A stretch of 64,000 bases of DNA from Metaphire vulgaris (Eukaryota; Annelida; Clitellata; Crassiclitellata; Megascolecidae), in NCBI GenBank assembly GCA_018105865.1, contig CM030869.1, forward strand, positions 5,859,525 through 5,923,524, given 5' to 3'. This document shows, piece after piece, positions 22,656 through 33,700 of this stretch (position 1 is its first letter; each line of letters begins with the position of its first letter). The notes under the pieces were generated by a model, which saw nothing but the letters and a program-made list of their open reading frames with translations, was not told the origin of the DNA and made no database searches. The position numbers and the translations under genes were made by a program.

Positions 22656-22928
22656 GAGGACTCCAAGTCTGGTGCCTGGTATCGCGATATATCTAGTATC
22701 GCGATACTTTTTAACGATATTTATCGTGGTAGAAAATTTTAGTATCGTACAACACTACTTTCTAGTAAGCAGAAATGGACAGTGTCTAGTCTTAGTGGGC
22801 ATTAAGCATACAACAGCTTCACAGACTGCAGCTTACAGCCAAAATTGAAGCGTTTATATGAGGGTGTACAGAATCTGTAAGACGTCCCTTAATTGGTTCA
22901 GACGTGGTGTAATCCTGACACCTCCGAC

Positions 22929-23117
22929 CAGTGTTTTATCCAGACTCCAGGCCTTTGGGGGGAAATTGAGGCTTTCGGGGGGAAATCGACTTGGTTGGAG
23001 GAGAAAAGACACAGTTCAATGCAAAATTTGTGTAAGTACTGGGATTTTTTGGGGGGGATTTTGAGGTTTTTTGGGGGAGGGGAATCTCCCCTCCTAACAG
23101 GCCTGCATAAAACACTG
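22929..23117. mobile_element. hAT MITE, CAGTGTTTTATCC family, copy 1
   Basis: The ends CAGTGTTTTATCCAGAC and CTGCATAAAACACTG are inverted. The flanks CCTCCGAC / CCTTCGAC agree at 7 of 8. Related copies lie at 45985 and 52224. Confidence 0.85.
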
Positions 23118-23125
23118 CCTTCGAC

Positions 23126-24740
23126 ATACCTATGATCGCTGCCTATGCTTTTCCCTTCCATTGCCTCTGTGCAGGGGCGCCAAGAGATGGGGGGGGGGGG
23201 TAAGGAGGCAAATGCTTCCTAAAAAGTTAGGGGTGGAGAGGAAATCCCCCCGAGTTTTGGTAACACGTTGGAGTAGCATATTAATTTGATAACTGCCTGT
23301 GCAATTACTCCAGTGCAACTTCTCAACTTCAACTTCATATACTCAGTTCAAGTTGAAGTACAAGTTCCTTATTGTCAGGCATTCGTACAATTTTATTATG
23401 TCACTTTTAGGTACAGTCATTCTTGTGATGCAGAGTGTAAACTTCCTCTGAACCTATTGGTTCGTTATAAATTCATTTTAAAGTTACATACGTGATATGC
23501 TGATGTACACATATAAAATGCCTCAACAGCAAAAGTCATTATTCAAATATAGATGTGTGTATAGTTGTATACTGTATATGGCCGTATCTCAAAAACTAGA
23601 GATGATAGAGAAAATCTGATGCCATATTTAGAATCCGCACCCTAAATATACCAAGAAACAGGTCTAACTTCTAAGGCACCAGACAACAAAAATGTTGTTG
23701 CCCTGTGTAATTTGTAGATTATTTTGAATAGTTTGCCAGTGCAATAACTGCAATATCCCTCTTTAGTTTCAACTTACATTCACTAGTGCTCTGTGACTGT
23801 TGGAATTTTCCGGAAATTAAGAAGTAGAAGTTATTGGCATGAAACCTAGCCTGATGCATTAAAGTGTGTGATTTTATGTCCAAAATGCATCACCTACAAG
23901 GTGTACTATCTATTGTTCAAAATTTTTGTCTGGGATTATACCCCGGTTTAGAGGTGGGGGAATGGATGGAAAGGGATAAAGGGGAAGAAGGGATGAGGCT
24001 TCCAGCAGCCAGAGGGATGGCCCGGATGGGCCATGGACTACTAGTAGTCCATGGATGGGCGCCCCTGCCCCTGTGGGTGGTGGGCTGAGTGTAGCGGCCT
24101 AACAGAGGTATCCAGCAGTCAGCAGAACGCGCAATTAGGGCAGTAGATAAACAAAGATTTCCGGGAGGATTTCAAGACAATAACATTTGAATGAATGTTC
24201 TATTGTGTTTCTTTAATAAATACCAACGTTAGAAAACACAATATTAAAAAACTATAATTTAATAGTAAAACAAGTACCTCGTGATTAGGGTTTAAAATTA
24301 ATTTTTCAACCGGGGAATAGAATAGCTTATTTTTACGTACACATAGGAGGATCCAAAAAATGTACGGGGTGCAACATGGGAGGGTTGAATATATGCATGT
24401 TTTACGTACGTAATAATTGGATGGGCCCATAGCAATCAAAACTCTCTTCATAGAAAGATATACTCTTTAAAATATTAATAACGTTTAATAAAATATAGAA
24501 AGATCAGTCACTGTCTTAGATTGCAGCATCTATTTAGATGTAGATTCCTTGTCAGATTAGGAAGAATGGCTAACAAAAAAAAGGCAAACCAACACATCAA
24601 TTTCTTCTATGAAGACCTTTGCCATGAAGATCTCATTTGGAATTTCAATGTTATCTGCAGCATCATCGAAAACTCAATGCCATTTATACCCGTAGGGTTA
24701 CCGTGGATAGTTTTGAATTCAGATGATGTAAGGCAAATGA
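23126..24740. other. Region downstream of the kinase stop codon
   Basis: This holds the expected 3' UTR of the minus-strand kinase gene and then intergenic DNA. At about 23173 a CAGGGGCGCCAAGAGATGG stretch with a G-run looks like a hAT MITE end without a partner. On the minus strand AATAAA occurs near 23391-23396, far from the stop; I cannot place the polyadenylation site with confidence. Confidence 0.4.
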
Positions 24741-24809
24741 TCATGCTTTTAATTCCTTAATTGCCTGCTGAATTCTCTTAAGGTGTCCAACTTTAGTTAT
24801 ACCAAGTTC
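24741..24809 (-). CDS. DGKD/DGKH-like: DGK exon p: end of SAM domain and stop
   Basis: Acceptor TTTTCAG lies just above 24809. It translates to ELGITKVGHLKRIQQAIKEL and two more residues before TGA. This is the C-terminal helix of the SAM domain, closely resembling the vertebrate DGK delta/eta ending (D-L-G-x-x-K-V-G-H-x-K-R-I-L). SAM domains of this class polymerise and control membrane recruitment. It continues exon o in phase 0. Confidence 0.92.
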   Translation of the reverse strand, partial: ELGITKVGHLKRIQQAIKELKA

Positions 24810-25090
24810 CTGAAAAGACAATGCAAAGCAATGCAATTACACGGAAGCACATGCACTTTTAATCAGTCATATCTTCTTCAAAATTTTAAGATAAAAGTTT
24901 ATGAAAATGTTGCTGATATATTTGTGACATTTCTGAAGGTGGAAACCATACTGTCATCAATTGGAAATAAATTGCACGTTGTAGTTTGTGAGTGTAATTC
25001 CCCGCAACAATAGACAAGATAAATAGGCTATTTTCAGAATTAAGCCTGCTGAAAATACTTGAATGTTTCAGCTACATTGATCTACTTCAC

Positions 25091-25233
25091 CTTCAGATCA
25101 GTTCGCCCAAGTGCAATTAGTTCTCTGCCGCGAATGTCATGGGCAATGAAATTCTCGCGATAGTCGTTAAGATCGATGCTAGCCAACCATTGACATACAT
25201 CAGCAGTTGTCCAGTTGCGTACAAAAGTCCTGA
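25091..25233 (-). CDS. DGKD/DGKH-like: DGK exon o: main part of SAM domain
   Basis: It carries NWTTADVCQWLASIDLNDY and FIAHDIRGRELIALGRTDLK, a clear SAM core (W-x-x-x-x-V-x-x-W-L; H-D-I-R-G-x-E-L-L). The acceptor TAG at 25234-25236 is chosen over a CAG four bases in because it keeps the phase with exon n. The donor is AAG|GTGAAG. Confidence 0.9.
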
Positions 25234-25533
25234 CTACATACATTTAAATGCATATCGGCATATCTGTACATCAGTCAAAATATTTCAATTTCACTAAAAT
25301 CCCTTAAACTAAATGTAATGTAACAGAATATTTGTATAGTGCCTCATCTGAAAAATCACTCAGAAGTGCTAAAATGTTTAAACTCTAGCCTAAAGACAAT
25401 TCTAATTAGGCCTAAGGAATTTACATTTGTTAAAGTAGGCTCTGAATGCAGCAATGCCGGTAGTACGGTAGTTTCACTACTAGTATTAATCATATCTCTG
25501 TAATAGAATTTTATCCCCAAAAGTCCTACTTAC

Positions 25534-25639
25534 GATTTTCCTGTTGCATATCTATTCTAATGCTGCTTTTAGGCTTCTTCATGAAGCTCCATCGTCTGTT
25601 TTGTTTCTCTTTGATCATACCATGAGGATGAGCAAATGT
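25534..25639 (-). CDS. DGKD/DGKH-like: DGK exon n: basic segment before SAM
   Basis: Acceptor ACATTAG, donor ATC|GTAAGT. It translates to a Lys/Arg-rich stretch (KEKQNRRWSFMKKPKSS) at the position of the basic pre-SAM segment of vertebrate DGK delta. Sequence similarity is low, so support is mainly from phase, splice sites and position. Confidence 0.75.
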
Positions 25640-26073
25640 CTAATGTAACAAGAAAGCCATTAAGCCATGTTAGGAATTAGCTTACATGCTATGAAATCAA
25701 CTCCAATATGCAATATGCTAAAGAACTGTTAAGGATTACCGGTACATTAATATCTGCTACGGTAATTAATCATTAATTAATCTGGATTTTCAAAGTGACA
25801 TTCATAATAGCAGCATATAATTTTCATTTATCAGCAATTTTTGAAAAGGGTGCCTGTGAATCTTAAAGATTTAAATTCATGTATATGTACACTTTTATTG
25901 AACATGCTTAGATCATATTCAGTTTCCAGTGGCACCTTATACTATGCACTAAACATAATACTTCTGCTTGTGTGAGGCATGCAAGCAAGCTTTAGCTGAA
26001 CAAGAAATTGGGACTCATAATCATCAGAGATAAGACAAAGTTCAAAGTAATTACCGCTGAAAATTCAAGGATG

Positions 26074-28740
26074 AAGTAAGTAAGTAAGTAAAATCTCGTG
26101 GATTTCTATAGCGCCTTGGAAAGCAGCACAACAGTAGCTGCTTATTCTTAGGCGCTCAGCCTCTCTTAAAATAGCTATAGGAAAGGTGTGGGATCAGCCA
26201 GGCAATGGTCAATATCCGAAGGGCAGTGAGGCTAGGTTGTTACAGCTATGGCGGAAATGATTTCAGAAACAGGAAGGATTTAAGCTTAGACCTGAAGACT
26301 TGAGGAGATAGTGCGGGAATTATAGGAAATGAGGAATCAGATTTTATTGTTTTAAAGTGTCCAAGTGTGCGAAGGGAAGCTGGGATCGAGTTCCATAGTT
26401 CAGGTGCAGCATATGAGAAGGCACGGTTGCAAATTTTCAGGGATGACTGATTTAGCGGGCGTGACAGAGTGAGATGAGATGACGAACGTGTGGGTCGAGG
26501 AGGCTGAGGGGTTAATAGTGATCTAAGGTAGACAGGTTTTGATGACTGAAGTGAGCTATGTGTAAGTGTTATTATCTTATATTGGATACGTTCGGTTATT
26601 TTAAGCCAATGTAATGATTTTAGTATGGGTGAAATATGGGAGAATTTAGGTGACATAGTAACAGCACGAGCTAAAGCATTTTGTATTGATTGCAATTTGT
26701 TGATGGAGGCTTTGGGAAGGTTATAGTAGAGGAGTTACAGTAATCTAATTTGGAGTGGACTATAGAGGTGGCGATTGTGGACGCAGTCTTAATATCAAGA
26801 CAAGGACGTAGGCGACGAAGGTCACGAATATGAATAAAGCAGGCTTTTGAAAGTTGGGAGATTTGTGATTCGAAGTTTAGAAAAGAGTCAAATTTGAATC
26901 CGAGATTTCTAGCAGTTGGAACAGGGATTATTGTGGTGTCAGGAGCTAAAACTAGTTTAGGATTGTCAATTTTTTTGAGTTGTTGGGGTAGTCCGATTAA
27001 AAGAAACTCTGTCTTAGATGGGTTGAGAGCGAGGAGATTAGATGACATCCATGCAGAGATTGACGAGAATGCAGATTCAAGCTCAATAATAGAAGCATTG
27101 AATGAAAGAGGTGAGAAGGAAAGGAATAGCTGAGTGTCATCGGCATAGAGTTGGTGGTTTAATTTGAGGGAATTAATTAGAGATGAAAGTGGTGTGGTGT
27201 AAAGGCTGAACAGTACAGGCCTGAGAACAGATCCTTGAGGCACTCCATAATCTATAATATGAGAAAGAGAAATTTGGCCAAGACAGGACACTTGAAAAGA
27301 CCGAGATTTGAGATAAGATGCAAACCAGTTGTGAGCTTTTTCAGATATGCCAAACCAGAGAGAGAGTCGCTCGAGCAGAATTTTGTGATCTATGGTATCA
27401 AATGCTGCAGAGAGATCAAGGAGACAAAGGCCAGTAACTTGGCGGAGACCAATTGCAGTTAAGAGTCTGTCATAAATGTAGGCGAGGACAGTTTCAGTTG
27501 AGTGATGTTTAGTGTAGGCAGATTGATGAGCATTATATAGTGAGTTACTTGAAAGGTGTTCATTCAGTCTGGAAAGCACAATTTTTTCAGTAAGTTTTGA
27601 TAGAAGAGAAAGATTTGAGATAGGGCGATAGTTATTGAGATCTCCTCTGTCAAGACCAGGCTTTTTTAGGAGATGAGTGACAAAAGAGTTTTTGAATGCG
27701 GATGGGAAAGTGCCTGAGATAAGAGAGAGGTTGATGATTCTAGTTATAATAGGCGTAAGCACGGTGGCACACTGTTTGAGTAAAGAGGTAGGTATGGGAT
27801 CTAGGTCACATTGTTTGTTTGGCAAGGATAGTAGAAGTTTGGATACCTCTTCTTCAGTTGTAGGAGTGAAGCTGGATAAATTGCATGGAGGTTGTGGGGG
27901 AGGAGGATAATGAGGAGAGGTGGTTTGAGTAATAGTGAAAGACTTGAGGACACTGCGAATCTTGGAGATTTTTACAGAGAAGAACTTAGCAAAAGATTCA
28001 GCAAGTTCTGACAGGGAAATGGATTGAGGTAGAGGTTTTGAGTCTTTGCGATGGAAAAGATCATTTACAGTTTTCCAGAGCTTACGTGGATTTGAGCTAT
28101 TTGTTGAAATGATGTTAGAATAGTACTTCTTTTTGGCAGATGTAAGGAGATTATGATAGCGGTTGGTGGTGGAACGAAGATTTAAAAGGTCAGATGGAGA
28201 ATGTGTTTTATGGTAGGTTCGCTCAAGACGTCTGCGAAATGACTTGAAAGCATGAATGAAAGAGTTATACCAGGGTTTGCTGTTATGAGACGAAAAAGGT
28301 CTAGTGATGATAGGAGCATGTTTATTGAGAAGACCAGAAAGCACAGAATTGTATTTATCGATCAGTGATGACAGGGTAGTAGGGTGTTAGTAATTAGGTC
28401 AGATGACTTAATGTTATCACAGAACAAGGCAATGTCAATTTTGTTGAGACGGCGGAATGAGTAGGTGCCACGAGGTGGAGGAGTTGGTGAGCAGATACTT
28501 AAAATGGTGAAGATGGGAAAATGATCAGATGGAGAGACTTGACTAATTGCTGAGATTGGAGATAATGATGAAGAAGATGACGTGATAAGTAGATCTAAAG
28601 TGTGTCCAAAAGTGTGAGTTGGAAGAGATATGTGTTGCGTGAGGTTTGTCTGTGTGAGCAGCTGCATGAATTGGGTAGAGTTAGGATCATCACTCTTGTC
28701 CACGTGTAAATTAAAGTCGCCAGTAATTAATGAGTACTAG
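26074..28740 (-). mobile_element. CR1/L2-like LINE, 5'-truncated, in DGK intron n-m
   Basis: The 3' end is at the left with a (TTAC)n tail (plus strand AAGTAAGTAAGTAAG, 26074-26092). The body carries the end of an AP endonuclease domain, a full reverse transcriptase and the C-terminal region. It stops at 28740 within the endonuclease (LITGDFNLHV). It lies antisense-neutral to the kinase, that is, in the same orientation. Confidence 0.9.
26246..28703 (-). pseudogene. CR1/L2-like LINE ORF2 (endonuclease end, RT; two frameshifts)
   Basis: Three consecutive frames make up the gene. 28703-28362 is the endonuclease C-terminus (SDHFPIFTIL). 28344-26671 is 557 codons of RT with FKNSFVTHLLKKPGLDRGDL, LCLLDLSAAFDTIDH, GVPQGSVL and the catalytic LYADDTQLF. 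26695-26246 is the C-terminus (ILKSLHWLKITERIQYKI, FSYAAPELWNSIP). Single-base shifts occur near 28378 and 26735. Target-primed reverse transcription is the family's mechanism. This copy is truncated and shifted, but its long RT frame suggests modest age. Confidence 0.9.
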
Positions 28741-29039
28741 TGTTATAAAGAATAAAATCACCTCATTATTATTAGTTGGATTTTAGACTTTCATATATGC
28801 AATGCAATTGTGCTGTCTGGTGATATCTTGCCCTGTTAAAACCAAACAGAAAGAAAACAAGAACAAGAACAGGCGATGCTGGCAAAGAGGCAAGGAGTGA
28901 AAGAGAGTTCCAACGAATTGTGAACAAATTAAATAAGACATCCAAAGAATAAGGAATGAAAATAGACATGGTAGAAACAAAAATTATTGGAATAACAAAG
29001 AACAAAATTTTCTTAAATTTTTATAAAAGTCGAAGGAAC

Positions 29040-29142
29040 AGAACTGGAACAGGAACAGGTAACACAATTTGTACAGCGCCTTTGATTTGGTAGACGCCAT
29101 GCGTACGGCGCTATATAAATTGTCTGAATAATAATAATAATA
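29040..29142 (+). mobile_element. LINE 3' tip with (AAT)n tail
   Basis: TGTACAGCGCCTTTGATTTG, then CGGCGCTATATAAATTG and AATAATAATAATAAT: the common 3' end of the CR1-like plus-strand fragments in this window. Confidence 0.55.
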
Positions 29143-29149
29143 ATTTGGT

Positions 29150-29570
29150 TACCTTCAGAATCTATTAACAGATGCAAGGAGGAGATAAAGAGCAGAACAG
29201 CAACAGTAAAACAGGCCTTTTTAGGCAGAGGGAACTCTTAAGAAGAGGGCTAAGCTATAAACTAAAAAGAGGCTGATATAAACATTGCTTTGGTGCATAA
29301 CCCTATATGCCTCAGAAACATGGACTTTACAGAAAAAGGACATGCAACAGTACAAAGCATTCAAAATGTGGCTATGGAGGAAGATGGATAAGATCAAGTG
29401 GACAGACAAAACACCATCAAAAGAAGACAGAACTGAATTGGACAAGTAGTCAGAGGAGAATCATTGTTGAAAACAGTAATGAAGGGAAGTGTACAGAACA
29501 AAGACTAAGGGAAGAACAAGGAGGATGCTATTGTCCTTAGATGATGAAGACCAATCGATCATCAATCAAT
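29150..29570 (+). pseudogene. RTE-like LINE fragment
   Basis: Plus-strand pieces in broken frames read TLYASETWTLQKKDMQQYKA and MWLWRKMDKIKWTDK, the RTE post-RT region. It is 5'-truncated and lies in intron m-n of the kinase. Confidence 0.6.
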
Positions 29571-30355
29571 AAACTTCTATGGTGTAATTAATGTCCAGGG
29601 CATCAGCCGATGGTGCACTAGACAAATGCATAGCCACACAAAACCTATGCAGAAATCAAAGAAGAGGCATGGTACAGAGAACAATGGAAGCATTGGAGTC
29701 CTGACCTGTCTCAGAACAGAGAACATAATGATCATTATACCCTTGAAGCACAGAAATGGTGCTATAACGTGCATCACAATTTATTTTAATAACAAAGCCC
29801 TGTGGAGAACTCTACATTTACAATTATATGAAAAGATCAATAGGGTAATCAAACAAATTTCTCTGACACAAAATGTCATCCTCAAAGATCATTTATCACC
29901 CTGAATAGCAGCAATGGAAAGACAGTTTGCAAACTTTGGAGGAAAGATGGCTGTGCCATTAAAATCAAGTCTGCTGTTTGAAAACGGAAAGGAATAGGAA
30001 TAAAAAGGAATAGAAATGAGTATTAAGGAATACGAAGGACAAGAAACAGACTGAAGTAAAGACCAATAAAGAGATGAATTTAAGCAAAAGTAGATGCAAG
30101 AGCATCAATATTGAAAAAACACAACAGAACATCATGTAGCGAAAGGTCTTAAAAGTCATGGAACACACCGCCTCCCAAGAGGAAGGGAATAAAGAAGATG
30201 GTGATGCTTAGATTTGCTGGCTAGTTTCATATCTGCTAAAATAATTGAGACTGTAGCAGATTGCAAATGCAGGTGCAAATAATTAATGAAAGATAACACT
30301 CATTCAGTTGATATATTCATGAGTCGAAAGTAAAATTTTATTTAAAGTTACTAAC

Positions 30356-30466
30356 TTCCTCTTCTATATTCTGAAAATTTGGAAGTCCTCCAATCTTGTG
30401 CACATTCTTCATTTCCAGTTCCAAAGGTACCAAGGCATCTGTCATGTCATTCCTAGCATCATTTTT
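30356..30466 (-). CDS. DGKD/DGKH-like: DGK exon m: helical region
   Basis: Acceptor ATTTTAG, 37 codons in phase 0. It includes MTDALVPLELEMKNVHKIGG and NIEEE, which parallels the vertebrate helical segment (A-L-x-x-x-E-x-E-L-x-K-L ... E-D-E-E). The donor is GAA|GTTAGT; a GTAACT four bases later would break the phase with exon n. Confidence 0.78.
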
Positions 30467-30520
30467 CTAAAATGACAAGTCTGACTGAAGTCATCGGAAA
30501 TCTGCATTTAGATTAAAATT

Positions 30521-30709
30521 CAGGGGCGGCGCTAGGGGGGTGGGTCCGCGGGTCAAGACCCACCCAGCCTCGGGCAGGGATACCCGAAAAATCGTGCAAA
30601 TCCGCAGAGAAATTTTGATTTTGGGGAGGAGAGGGGTAGCCTGAGCCGGGTCCTGGTTGTGTAGATTGCATTAGACCCACCCAGCCAACAAAACCCAGTG
30701 CCGCCCCTG
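30521..30709. mobile_element. hAT MITE, CAGGGGCGGCGC family
   Basis: The ends CAGGGGCGGCGCTAGG and CCAGTGCCGCCCCTG are inverted imperfectly. The flanks TTAAAATT / TTTAAATT match at 7 of 8. 189 bp, 55 bp upstream of exon m in the intron. Confidence 0.82.
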
Positions 30710-31355
30710 TTTAAATTATATATACCTGCTCAATAACTGCATATTTTTGGTGTGTGCTCTTGCAAAGTATTACCGAAATATGAATTATTTTCAAAATTGA
30801 TCCGGTTAACGTGATTGCTAGCAATCAGTGTGCAACGTTTCTGGACAATCTGCATAATTGTGTGAAATTCAATATAAGTGTAAGTTTGCCAAATATGTAA
30901 GATATATGCTTGAGTGAAATTTTCTCCCTTGTTTATGTCTTGGTAGTCAATAGTACTGTTTTTGCATTGTGTAGTTTTCTGTTTGTTTTTGTGTCTTTGT
31001 ATTTGCTTTTTGCTGCAGCAAGTACGAAGTACAGATTATATATTAAATAATGGTGTTGATGACAACAAGAAAAGTAATGCTACTCAATGTTACCACACTA
31101 GTCCATAAAGACATGCCCTTCAGGCAGAAACATGAATACAATAACAAGATCCACGAAAGTCCTTAGGCTCCCAATTAAAGGTTCCATTCCAAATGCTGTG
31201 CTCTCATTTGAACTTTTTACCATAAGGCTAAATAGAAGTGACTGTCACCATGATACTGCCAATCTCAAGCCTGTTTCATGAAATAACCAAAGCATGCCAT
31301 ACTAATATTCTAGCAAAGCCATTAATTCAATTCATCTTGTGAGGAGTTGACTTAC

Positions 31356-31451
31356 AAGCGATGCTGAATCATCGAGAATCATGATCCTCACTTTGTTGTA
31401 AAGAGAAAGAACACTGCTAACGAAATCTGAAACTTGATTGCGGTAGGTTGG
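31356..31451 (-). CDS. DGKD/DGKH-like: DGK exon l: helical region
   Basis: Acceptor TTTTTACAG, donor CTT|GTAAGT, 32 codons, phase 0 to 0. It translates to PTYRNQVSDFVSSVLSLYNK and continues with a short hydrophobic stretch, parallel to the vertebrate segment ending V-K-A-L-Y-N-E. Confidence rests on splice sites, phase and order. Confidence 0.82.
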
Positions 31452-31499
31452 CTGTAAAAATTTCACAATCCATTTAATTTTCACCAAACAGAGTGATGC

Positions 31500-31790
31500 T
31501 GGTATTTTACACTGACATCAAGCGAACAGTTCCCTGCAATCCTGCATCCTTTCTCTGCCCTGACCAGCACACTCGCAGTGCCTCGAACTCGGACAGGTTA
31601 TAGTGACCGCAACCTGGCCGTTGCTGGCCCGGTTGTTTGGAACATTCTGCCAGCAACATTGCATTCCTCTGATTCCAGCATGACATTGTTCTCTTTTAGA
31701 AAACAGCTGAAGACATTGTTGTTTGATCCGGTTCGCAACTGACATTAGCGCATTTGCTGCTTTGCGTATATTTGTGCTCTAGAAATGCTC

Positions 31791-31845
<55 letters not shown>

Positions 31846-31862
31846 TAATAATAATAATAATA
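31500..31862 (+). pseudogene. LINE 3' fragment with (AAT)n tail
   Basis: The plus-strand text includes RNLAVAGPVVWNILPATL and FRKQLKTLLFD, the usual C-terminal motifs of CR1-like reverse transcriptases. It then runs through a short 3' UTR into about 70 bp of AAT repeats (31793-31863) with one AAC. 5'-truncated. Confidence 0.7.
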
Positions 31863-31863
31863 A

Positions 31864-32430
31864 TGGTTGTATAATGTATAAATTCTGGCAATATTGTAAA
31901 GTGACATGAGGCAAAATGTTTATACACTTGCATTTCTGAAGTTATGCAAGTTCTAATTTTTTGATGGTCCTATCTTGTCAGTCTGTTCGACAGAATTTTA
32001 TTGTCATTCCCTTCTTCTAACCTTAATGCTTTTCTGTGGTTTTCAAATAACACAAAAAGGCATAAATAGTCCTTTTCATCTTCATTTGACATGTATTCTG
32101 TTAATGAATATACGTGGATTAATATGGCATCATTAAGTTTGAAATTATTTCTCTAAATAGTATGCTTTACATTGATCTGAATTCTATTAATAACTGTTCA
32201 CTTTTTCTATTAATTACAGCACCAAGATAATCTCCAAGCTCTCCATCTTCTTTACCGGCATATCATGGTGTAATCCTCTATTAAGATTTTTTCACCTAAG
32301 TTTGACTCAATCCAATAAAATTTAACTGTAACCCTCTTGATTCGTCTAATCAAAATTTAATATTTCCCATCTTGTTTCACATTTCGTATGACCCACAATG
32401 TTAATATAATTCTAATCTTTATGGCACGTA
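31864..32430. other. Unassigned intron sequence
   Basis: AT-rich kinase intron; nothing recognised. Confidence 0.45.
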
Positions 32431-32452
32431 AACATATTTGCAGAGATGTAGT

Positions 32453-32585
32453 CAAGACCAGCAGTTCCGAGACCAAGACAAGACCAAGACCACTACCATC
32501 AAGACCAAGACCATTACCATCATGACTAAGACCACTACCATTGAGACCAAGACCACTACCATCGAGACCAAGACCAAGACCGCCT
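32453..32585. repeat. (CAAGAC)n array, left side of element D
   Basis: Opens TCAAGACCAGCAGTTCCGAG and continues as CCAAGACCACTACCATC repeats. It is the CAAGAC version of the CAAGTA and CAAGGC arrays. Confidence 0.88.
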
Positions 32586-32629
32586 AATGATTATCACCTG
32601 GTCACGTGACTTGAGAGTCCAATCTTGAT

Positions 32630-32745
32630 TCGTTTGCAAGGAAACTTAAAACTTATTTCTTTGAGACCTTGTATTAGTGTAAAGCGCTCTAGCCTTTGAC
32701 TCTTCGTTCATGTTTTTGTGCTATATAAATTGACTTGCTAACCTA
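32630..32745 (+). mobile_element. LINE 3' tip inside element D
   Basis: KLKTYFFET-like text is followed by GTAAAGCGCTCTAGCC and TGTGCTATATAAATTG, the CR1-like 3' end. Confidence 0.5.
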
Positions 32746-32819
32746 ACCTAATGACATAATGCAAAAAATTTACTCATTCAATAACTGTACACATACCTGC
32801 AGATGGAGTATTCAACTCT

Positions 32820-33700
32820 TCTGTATCTAGGCAGGATTCTCTGGAGTTGTTGGAGTGGGCGGATTTTCTGCTTCATGAACTATGTAATCCATAATAAAAT
32901 CCTTAACATTGGCTTTGACTGCTGCCGAACCGAAATTATCCGAATCCAGACAGACAAAACCGTACGCTGGATCCAAGACAGCAGCAGCTGGATAGATCAA
33001 CTGCTCAAATGGCTCGTGTTGTACAGTTGACATGGGATGGATCTGCAGTGTCTGAAGAAGTCCACTGAAACGCTTGATGCAACAAGTGCTGTTATCAAGG
33101 TTCCATGGTAAAGTGCACGACTGCTCAGTTCAGTCATGCACTTGAGAAGTGCGACAACAGAAGGAATAACACAACTGCTGATGACGTACTCGTCGCCTTA
33201 TGTCAAATCTGTCACTTCTGCAAATGGTTACAAGACATCTATCAGCTGCAACTCAAAGTCAGTGAATGTGTGACTAGTTATTGCCAGGTATGAGTGCATG
33301 CACCTGTCAGTCCATATGTCCTTGGTGAGTGACATGCTGCTTGCCCTTGCAACGTGAACTGACATTCGTTCTTCAATGCTTTTCCTTAGCTTTGGAAGCA
33401 ACTTCTATGCGAGAAGTGACCTTGATTGCAGTGCATATTTGGGTTGAATTGCAGTCATGAATTCTCTGAACCAATCAGTTTCTACAATTCCAAAGGCAGG
33501 CTGCCCTTCAAGATGAGATTCTGGAGAAGCAGATGCGTGATATGATGCTGCTCCGGATGATGACTGCTGACTAATGTGAACCCCTAAATGAAATCTGTAC
33601 AATCTGATAGGCAATATTTCTGGGACAGAATGACTCGGCGATGTCGACTCAGTGACGAATGACCCAGCGATGAACAACTGAGCAGCAGATCAACTGGGTG
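32820..33700 (-). pseudogene. hAT transposase remnant of element D
   Basis: Minus-strand pieces in order: QPAFGIVETDWFREFM and ALQSRSLL near 33500-33420, then MSLTKDIWTDRCMHSYLAIT near 33340-33280 (the catalytic D region, L-T-x-D-x-W-T), and later VLDPAYGF with VKANVKDFI near 32980-32880. These match the core of BED-type hAT transposases. Frames break several times and the C-terminal dimerisation block is missing or displaced, so the enzyme is dead. Orientation relative to the CAAG arrays is the same as in the 3.3-kb and 21-kb elements. Confidence 0.72.

Larger units (their letters stand above)
21019..22671 (-). mobile_element. hAT element B with CAAGGC subterminal arrays
   Basis: CAGACTTGGAGTC and GACTCCAAGTCTG are perfectly inverted, and GTGCCTGG is duplicated exactly at 21011-21018 and 22672-22679. 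Both subterminal zones are arrays of GGCCAAGGCCAAGGCCAG plus CAGGTCCGA. A BED-finger transposase exon lies on the minus strand inside. A fragment of another MITE type (about 21235-21371) interrupts the left part. This is the CAAGGC counterpart of the 3.3-kb and 32.4-kb elements. Confidence 0.9.
20742..22678. mobile_element. hAT-like element A (CAGGCCCGTCGGAAC ends), split by B
   Basis: It starts with CAGGCCCGTCGGAACGAA and ends CTTCGGGCGTGCCTG. GTATCGCG is duplicated exactly (20734-20741, 22679-22686). Its last 8 bases are duplicated by the insertion of B, so A proper is only about 285 bp. A related copy lies at 53082-53273. Confidence 0.85.
19671..22757. mobile_element. hAT element with CGATAC words, hosting nested insertions
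   Basis: The ends TAGTGTTGCACGATAC and GTATCGTACAACACTA are inverted with one mismatch. CTTTCTAG is duplicated exactly at 19663-19670 and 22758-22765. CGATA words cluster near both ends. Most of its 3087 bp is later insertions: a Harbinger-like MITE, and hAT element A containing hAT element B. Its own transposase is not recognisable. Confidence 0.92.

Noticed and set aside
24521..25013. Two plus-strand frames of 76-79 codons
   Set aside because: They overlap the terminal kinase exon on the other strand and have no family features.
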